NCBI GenBank assembly: GCA_029717555.1
Contig: JAMDHS010000038.1
Coordinates: 62,001 to 126,000 of the forward strand
Length of the DNA: 64,000 nucleotides
Direction: 5' to 3'
DNA from: Peribolospora baueri
Lineage: Eukaryota > Basidiomycota > Peribolosporomycetes > Peribolosporales > Peribolosporaceae
Part shown: positions 54,908 to 64,000 of the stretch, in pieces
Numbering within the stretch: the first letter of the stretch is position 1
How the letters are laid out: every line of letters begins with the position of its first letter
The notes under the pieces: generated by a model
Database searches by the model: none
What the model was told of the DNA's origin: nothing
The model's input: only the letters and a program-made list of their open reading frames with translations
Position numbers and translations under genes: made by a program

Positions 54908-57900
54908 ATGTCTCCCTCCCGCGGGATCTCAGTCGGGGCGCGCACGCCCAATGGCGGCGATGTGTCCTCCCAAAGCCTTCACCTCGAGGGCGATTTCTCC
55001 GGCGCCCCTCACGCCGTCAGCCCGCTCACCGCCGACAACATACAGGACATCGTCCAACTTACGTCTTTCCGTTTTGGAAGCGCCGCTGACAACCTCGACA
55101 GCTTGGGCACCGTACGATTTGCGAGTGGACGACGCGGCGGGAGGACGACACATGTGCCTCCTCGCTATCTGCCGGCGCGGTTGCAAACACCGGTTGTATT
55201 TACGAGACCGGTCTCTGCGTCGATGACGCACAGCCCGCTCTCACCAGATATGGCCGTCTATGGAGCATGGGCACTCTCTAACGGCGAGGAGTGGGAACGC
55301 CGGAGGGGGAGCTTATCATCCATGGCCAGCTTCGGGTCCGATGCTAATCCGTCGCTCGCCAGTTCGCGACCATATACCAGACGCCCAAGCGCAGCAAGCT
55401 CGACGTTCAGCCGAAACACCGGTTTTGCGGAGACCAAGGGCACGACGCTCGGCACTTCCGAGCTGGGATCGGAGTTGACGTGCGTGCGTGTAGTGAAGCT
55501 CCCCTACGTGGGCAGCCATGACGTCCAGAAAGGGTTTTCGCAGTTGGGCGATTTGAACTCCGGAGACTCGGACATCGACAAGACTCAATCGACCTTCGTC
55601 GCTAATCCCAGCCCGCCTGTTCCGCCTTCATCAGTCTCGCCATCGAAGTCGACGACGAAACCCAAGGCGACTTTGCTATTTCTTTTGTCACCCCTCACCT
55701 TCCGGGACTTCATCGTTCTCATCCTTCCCGCCACGGCCCTCTCATTGTTCGCTGGCGTGCTTTCACCGTTCATGACGCTGGTCCTAGGCAACGCCTTCAA
55801 CGACTTCGTCGCATTTCCGTCTTCTTCCACTCTTGCCTCAGTCTCCCCTGAGCAGCTTCAAGTGGATAAGGACCGGCTCATGACTTCTGTCACGTCTACA
55901 GCTCTGAAGCTTGTAGTATTGGCAGCGCTCACACTTCTGAGCAGTACGACCATGATCAGCCTCTGGATTTGCGTCGGTGAGATGGTCTCGCAGAGGCTGA
56001 AGGCCGAGGTATACACGTCCATCGCCGAAAAAGGTTTAAATTGGTTCGACTGCGGCATGGGCTTGGGACCGGCTGTAAAGAAGGGAGACGGAGAGGACTG
56101 CGATGCGAGCATCGGCGCAGGGGGGCTGATGGCCAAGTTCGCAAGGTAAGCGTGGGGCGAGATAGTGTACCCGCTGGTTGATCGCTGACCGGAAATCTCC
56201 TCCTTTTCATACCTTGGCTCCACACAGGGATACGGACGACGTGCGCGTCGCCTGTTCTCAGAACCTTGGCCTTTTCGTCCAATACCTGACAACTTTCTTT
56301 ACCTGTTTGGTCCTCGCTCTCTCCCAATCTTGGTCTCTCACGCTGATCATTCTCTGCTCTGTACCTCTGGTCGTCCTTGTTATGGCCATCACCGAACGCA
56401 TGGCCTACCCTCTCATCTTCCGCGAGCGACAAGCCTCAGCATTGGCGTCAGGACGAATCGAACGCGTGCTCAACGCCATACCTACCGTAAAGGCATTCAC
56501 TGCAGAGCAGTTGGAGAATGATGCTGTGAAACGGCTGCTCGAGATCAGTTCAAAGGCCTATCTTAAGGTTTCAGCCGTCTGGGCTGCACGACTTGGCGTC
56601 ACGCAATTTGCCCTATACGCCACGTTTGTCCAAGGGTTTTGGTTCGGCAACCACCTCGTTGGTACGGGCTCCATCAACGGGGGGAAAGTCATGACCGTCT
56701 TTTGGGCAAGTCTCCTGGCTAGCGCTCATCTCCAGCTGATCCTTCCGCTGCTCACCACCCTCGAGAAAGGAAAGGCGGCCATGACGAACCTGCACGAACT
56801 CATGTCTTCACGCCCACCCAGCGCTTCACCGTCTGACTCTGACGCTCACCAAACCTTCGCCACCGTTCCACTGTCCCAAAGTTTCATGGGACGCCGAGGA
56901 TCGGCAACCGCCATACCTATGCCCCTGGCAGACATCCCGTCTAGCCCGCCTCTGTCGTCCATGACCTCGATGTCTACTCAAAAGCGCCGGCCCTCCCACG
57001 CCACTAACATGGCTCCCGTCCGCTCTGTTGCTCCCCTCCGCAAGATCCGCCCAGAGGGGAGGTGCAAGGGCGAGTTTATATTTACAAACGTCTCCTTCGC
57101 CTACCCTTCACGTCCGACCGTCCCCGTGCTCCGGAACGTTGACATGTTCCTCCCTTGCGGGGAGACGACGTACATAGCTGGAGAGTCGGGATCCGGCAAA
57201 AGCACAATCGTTCAGCTTCTCCTACGCCTTTACGAACCCACGCACGGCTCGATCCAGCTGGACGATCAGAGTCTCGAGCATCTCGACTACGACTGGATGC
57301 GCGAGCAGGTAGCAGCGGTGCAGCAAAACTGCGTCGTCTTCGACATCAGCGTGCACGATAACGTCGCCCTCGGTCTCGCCGGAACGGGCGCGGTGAGCGC
57401 TGCCGAGAACTGGCGGCCGCGGCATGTATCGCGCGATGACGTGGTCACGGCCTGTCAGATGGCGCTATTGCACGATTTCGTGAGGGACCTTCCCGACGGC
57501 TATGATACCAAGCTTGGAGACAAGGGAGCCGCGCTCAGTGGTGGTCAGAAGCAGAGGTTGGCGATCGCCAGAGCTCGACTGCGTGATCCTGCCGTGCTCA
57601 TCTTGGGTATGTTGCCATGCCTCTTCGTACAGAGAGCGGAGGAAGGAATGCGGTAGCGCATGGTTGACGGATAAATCCTTGTGTGAATTTTGTTCGACGC
57701 AGACGAGGCCACTTCAGCCCTCGACACGACCTCTCGACTTCTCGTTCATGAGGCAATCAAAAAGTGGAGACAGAATAAGACGACCATCGTCATTACGCAC
57801 GACCTCACCCAGATCGGGGCCGAGGATTTCGTCTATCTCCTAGCCGACGGCCGCGTCGTCGAACACGGTTATCGCTCCGTTCTCGAGACGTACGACGGCG

Positions 57901-60317
57901 GAGCGTTCAGCACCATGACACAGCGACAATTGATGGCCGAAGACGAAAGGAGCGACAGCGCTAACGGAGAAATCGATGCAACACCTACGGATTTTGGGGA
58001 TAACCTGGGCTCTGACATTATCGAGGAACTTCAGGGCGAGCAAGACCAGGAGTGTTCACAGCCCATCAACCGACTCTCTCACAGGTTGACCGTCTTCCCA
58101 ATGTCCATTCAGAACCAGAATTTGTACGGTTTCCGACCGAAGAGCTTGTTCCCGGCCAAGTTCACCGCGTTCACCGACGTGAATGTTACTGCCATCGAGA
58201 AGACTGGCCGTCTAGCCCACGATCGTCGGTGGCCGTCTCATGGACAGTTTGTCGTTGCAGGTTCCCCGAATCGAGTGGGCAAAGGTCCTATCCGGAGGAA
58301 GTGGACTGCAGAGGAACTGCGTGGAGCGGCCGAGTCGCGAATAAGCATTGGTCGCAATTCAATTTCGCCGCAGGGCCTCAAAATAAGGTCGGAACAAGAC
58401 GTCGACATCTCCCTTTGGGACCTGTGTCGCCTCGTCTGGCGGAACACGCCGAAGCGTCTGCTTCTTTTCCTCGGCATGTTGCTGTCCGTCATCAACGGAG
58501 CGATCACTCCGGTGTTCTCCTTCATGCTCTCCAACCTCATGTCGCAAATGGCCACCCGCTCGTCCTCCTCCGACTCCTCTGCCGTCCTTCACTACTCGCT
58601 CATCATCCTGGGCCTCGCCTTCCTGGATGGTGTGACAGCCAGCGCAAAATACTATCTCATGGAATATTCCGCAGACGGCTGGGTTCGGTCGATGAGGACC
58701 CGATCCTTCCGCCTCCTGCTGGTGCAGACGAAGTCTTTCTTTGACCAAAAATCCGCAGCTGGCTTGGTGAATACCGTTGTGAAGGACGCGGACGATGCAA
58801 GAGACATTCTTGGGCAAGTCACTGGTCAAATGCTTGTCGTCGTTACCATGATCGGTCTCGGTCTCGGATGGGCGCTTGTCGCCGGTTGGCAACTCACGTT
58901 AGTAGGATGTGCCATTGCTCCGGTCTTCATACTCAGCACGACCGTTCAAGCCCGCGTGGTGAACCGGCTTGAGGGGAGGAACAAGCGAAAGCGTGAGGCG
59001 GTCACCAAGCAGTTCTATGATATGGTGTCCAACATCCGCGCCATCCGTGCAATGGCCCTCGAACACGTCTTCGTCAGCAAGTTCGAGGACGCCCTCCGCG
59101 CTGCGCATGCGTGCGGGGTGAGGGCCGCCCCCATTTCTGGTGTCGGGTACGGGCTGAGCAATGCGATGACTTACCTTGCTGAAGGTGAGAGCGCGGTGTA
59201 TCTCGGGGGATATTCTATCCATGGGACAGCCAGCTAAATCGGACAACCTTCATTTTACATCAGCTCTCATGTATTGGGTTGGCGCTCTGCTCATCGTCAG
59301 AGGCACCTATACCTTTCCACGCATGCTAGAGGTGTTTAGTTTGATTATCTTTGCCGTAACGTTTGCAGCCCAGATTCTGTCTTATCGTGAGTTATCGGGT
59401 GCCAACTACCGCAAAGTCTTTCCTGTGTCGGTCCCATTCACAAACAAACCTTTTCCCCGCGTTCTTGACATACAGTGCCTAGGCTTTCTAACGCGAAGCG
59501 AGCGGCTGCCGACATGTCCCAGCTCTTGGCACTTTCTCCCAACACGGAAGAATCAAAAGGGGACCTACGCTACCATTTCCGAGGCGAAGTCGTCTTCCAT
59601 AACGTCTCCTTCGCTTATCCGTCCCGCCCCGGCGTCCCAGTACTACAACGGGCGACTTTCTCGATCCGACCCGGAGAGTTCGTTGCTGTCGTCGGGGCAT
59701 CAGGGTGTGGCAAGTCGACTATTGCTTGCCTTCTTCAGCGTCTTTACGAACCGGCAGAAGGATTTATCACTCTGGACGGCTGCGACTTGGGGGCATTGGA
59801 CGTTAAGTGGCTGCGTCATCATATCGCCGTCGTGTCCCAGCACCCGGCCCTCTTCGACATGTCCGTATCGGAGAACATCGCCTACGGCTCCGATAAGATA
59901 GCCATGAACGAAGTCGCCACCGCGGCCAAAGCCGCTAATGTGCACGAGTTCATAGAGAGCTTGCCCGACGGCTATGACACAAACCTCGGTGACAATGCCG
60001 TCCTCGTGTCGGGCGGCCAAGCTCAACGGCTGCAGATCGCGCGGGCGCTGGTCCGCCACGCCAAGCTACTCATCCTGGACGAGTGTACGAGTGCGCTGGA
60101 CAACCAGAACCAGAAGGTGGTGCTGGACACGATCCTCAAAGTCAAGGATGGCCGCACGACGGTGATGATCACCCACAAATTGGACGTCATGAAGATCTGC
60201 GACCGAATCCTCCTCGTGCACGATGGCAGGGTCGTCGAAGAAGGCCGCTTTGACGAACTCATGTCCCGGCGTGGCGCTTTCTTTCAGCTCGCCTCGGGGG
60301 GCGAGTGGGCGGATTGA
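54908..60317 (+). CDS. STE6: Ste6-like ABC exporter (full-length ABCB type)
   Basis: Full-size ABC exporter, arranged TMD-NBD-TMD-NBD, of the type that secretes farnesylated a-factor-like mating pheromone. Exons 54908..56145, 56228..57606, 57703..59184, 59264..59386, 59476..60317; total 1687 residues. TMD1 starts near residue 260 (FIVLILPATALSLFAGVLSP). NBD1 has Walker A GESGSGKST (about 731), signature LSGGQ (about 849) and Walker B LILDEATSALD, which spans an intron. TMD2 starts near 1127 (FLGMLLSVINGAITPVFSF). NBD2 has Walker A GASGCGKST (about 1480), signature VSGGQ and Walker B LILDECTSALD; the Cys variant DECTSAL is usual in Ste6 proteins. A Ser-rich N-terminal extension of about 260 residues precedes TMD1 and a long linker joins the halves. 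Start is the ATG at 54908; the upstream frame has no ATG. Pheromone as substrate is inferred. Confidence 0.85.
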
Positions 60318-60553
60318 ATGGAGGGCGAGCTTCTCTTTGTTACCTTTCTTATACTCCCTGTGGTGGCTCCAACCGGTTCTCAATCCTTTCTACAACATTT
60401 GTTAGCCATTTTGAAATTTGCAATTGAACTATGTGAAAAGGACGCGTCGAGACGCGCGCAAGCCGAGCTGCTGCGGTAGGCACATTCGATCGTCTCATGC
60501 CCGATTGTGTGTTGTCCTCTGTTTTGAATCATCACCCACAAACCACAGCATCG

Positions 60554-62202
60554 ATGAACGCGAACAACCGAGTGCCGCTCAAGACGGCGATGGGCAGCAT
60601 CAATGTTGTGCGGCTCTCCTCCTCCGTTTCCGCTGCTCCCTCCGGTCCAGCCAATGCTGCCCCGGCACCAGCGAGTGCTGCTCCCGGACCGTCGGCGTCC
60701 ACCTCCATAGGTCGGTATGACGGAGGACTCGAGAGGGATGATAGGGAACGCGCAGGCAGGGAAAGCATTGTGACTGGGGAGTCAGCGCAGATGCTGGCGA
60801 TGGACTCCTCCTCCTCTTGGTCGCTGTCAGACTTTGAGATCGGCAGAGGGTTGGGCAAGGGAAAGTTCGGTCGGGTATACATGGTGCGGACGAAGCGACC
60901 TCCCAAGTATATCCTCGCACTCAAGTGCCTGTACAAGGAGGAGCTCGTAGGAGCGAAGGTGGAGAAACAGCTCCGAAGAGAGATAGAAATTCAGCAGAAT
61001 TTGAGGTGAGATGATGCTTGGTGACCGTGCGCTCGCCAGTTGGCTTCTTGTGTCCTGACGACCATTGTCCCGGGCTTTGCGACGGCGTCGATACACAGGC
61101 ACCCCCATATCCTCCGCCTATACGGATACTTCCATGATGAGGTCAGAGTGTATCTCATGCTCGAGTTCGCGGGTCAAGGGGAGCTGTACAAACAATTGAG
61201 CAAACTTGGGGCCTTTAGCGAGAGACGGAGCAGTGTCGTGAGTTGTCTCGAGCCTCTTCATCGTCAGTCTATTAGGTCCTCGAAGGGTCGAGCTCTTTGA
61301 AGGTTGTCCATCTGCTGACTACCATGATCATCTTGCACTTTTTCCTTGTACTTGTTTTATTTCTTTTCTTTTCGACCAACGACGGCAGTACATTTCCCAA
61401 ATGGCGGACGCGTTATCTTATCTTCACCGAAAACACGTCATCCATAGGGACATAAAGCCTGAGAATCTCTTGCTTGGCATCAACGGCGAGCTCAAGATTG
61501 GAGACTTTGGCTGGAGCGTGCATGCTCCTTCCAATCGGTGAGTATGGCGTCATTATCAACTTCTGCCGCTCGCAAATGGCCCCAGAACCTCACTTTTCCG
61601 AACAACCCCCTCCAAATATTGTCCCCTCACCCCACACCCTCACAATAAGGCGAACGACTCTCTGCGGCACGCTCGACTACCTCCCTCCAGAGATGGTGGA
61701 GGGCAAGGACCACACGAAGGAGGTGGACCTGTGGGCACTCGGCGTGCTCACCTATGAGTTCCTCGTCGGCGTTCCGCCTTTTGAGGAGACTAGCGGACAC
61801 AAGGGTGAGTATTCATGGGGACGAACCACCCAGATCTTTGATGACTCAACTGACGTATCCCCTATTTCTGCGACTCGCCCGCCTTCCCCCACCCCCTTCC
61901 CCGCGCTTTCTTAGCGACCTACGCCCGAATCGCTCGAGTAGACCTACGCATCCCCAAGCGAGTCAGCCCAGAAGCTGCTGATCTCATCCGAAAGGTGAGT
62001 TTTGACTGTCTCCTCTTGTCTTCTGCTCGTCGGATCAACAGGCTCTTATCTTTCCGGGCTGACATTTCCTTGTCCCGCCGTCACCGAATAGCTTCTCCAA
62101 TACGAACCGAAGAAGCGCCTCCCACTCGATCAAGTTCTCCAACATCCCTGGATTCTCAAGTACAAGGCGACGAACAAGAGCGACGGGGCGAGACGCATGT
62201 AG
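60554..62202 (+). CDS. IPL1: Aurora protein kinase (Ipl1/Ark1)
   Basis: Ser/Thr kinase of the chromosomal passenger complex, acting in spindle attachment and cytokinesis. Exons 60554..61005, 61099..61237, 61389..61537, 61650..61804, 61915..61994, 62092..62202; total 361 residues. Kinase domain from residue about 93: [26 protein letters not shown] (ATP Lys), [44 protein letters not shown], then [16 protein letters not shown], the Aurora activation-loop hallmark with its phosphorylatable Thr, and [18 protein letters not shown]. The N-terminal 90 residues are Ala/Ser/Pro-rich and unlike other species. Only one Aurora is expected in fungi. Ends 35 bp before the stop of the opposite SelO gene. Confidence 0.95.
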
Positions 62203-62237
62203 CTCAGGAGCGCAGTCGCCGCGACCTAGAATTAGAA

Positions 62238-64000
<1,763 letters not shown>

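Noticed and set aside
51703-60317. Secondary-metabolite cluster around the P450
   Set aside because: The neighbours are housekeeping or mating genes; no synthase or tailoring partner is adjacent, and the LaeA-like gene is 20 kb away.
54908-62202. A mating-type locus spanning STE6 and the kinase
   Set aside because: The kinase is Aurora, not Ste20, and no receptor, pheromone or homeodomain gene is present.

Overview
The window is nuclear DNA from an intron-rich, GC-rich basidiomycete fungus. Short GT-AG introns (about 55-200 nt) interrupt almost every gene: 17 in the TRAPPII subunit gene, 12 in RPN1, 11 in AMACR, 10 in the SAH hydrolase gene. Several proteins have a basidiomycete stamp: an Hmp1/CsbD protein of the Ustilago type, a Ste6-type pheromone exporter and a LaeA-like methyltransferase. 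Intron density and base composition fit a red-yeast-like or related basidiomycete yeast better than Ustilago; the species cannot be fixed from the sequence. I rebuilt exons by hand from splice signals, reading phase and conserved protein segments. For most genes the exon lengths add up to a whole number of codons.

Layout. 1-9 kb: 3' part of a MePCE/Bin3 RNA-capping methyltransferase (+), a GNAT acetyltransferase whose frame is broken twice (+), and a SAPS-family Sit4/PP6 regulatory subunit (-). 9.5-14 kb: TAF13 (+) and S-adenosylhomocysteine hydrolase (+). 15.5-22 kb: an oxysterol-binding protein (-) divergent from a NIPA-type Mg2+ transporter (+). 23-30 kb: an unrecognised Fn3-like/coiled-coil protein (-) divergent from proteasome subunit RPN1 (+). 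30.8-36.9 kb: a truncated-looking LaeA-type methyltransferase (+), a peroxisomal alpha-methylacyl-CoA racemase ending in SKL (-), and ribosomal protein uL23 (+). 37-42.7 kb: mitochondrial processing peptidase beta (+), a 2.7-kb poorly coding stretch holding a 45-bp inverted repeat, and an Hmp1-like CsbD stress protein (+). 43-54 kb: TRAPPC10/Trs130, a DUF1771-Smr protein and a cytochrome P450 (all -). 54.9-64 kb: a Ste6-like ABC exporter (+), an Aurora kinase (+), and the 3' part of a selenoprotein-O family gene (-) that runs off the window end.

The genes are mostly housekeeping and do not form one pathway or cluster. Five divergent pairs share promoters: SAPS/TAF13, OSBP/NIPA, Fn3-coiled-coil/RPN1, AMACR/uL23 and P450/STE6. 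Five convergent pairs meet tail to tail, the closest (Aurora/SelO) with only 35 bp between stop codons. No tRNA, rRNA, CRISPR array or transposon gene was recognised.

The most unusual signals are at the gene-structure level: an apparent U2-type AT-AC intron in the SAH hydrolase gene, a 5-nt microexon in the oxysterol-binding protein gene, a 15-nt microexon in the NIPA gene, three consecutive stop-free 3n introns in SAH1, and a 45-bp inverted repeat just downstream of the MPP-beta stop codon.
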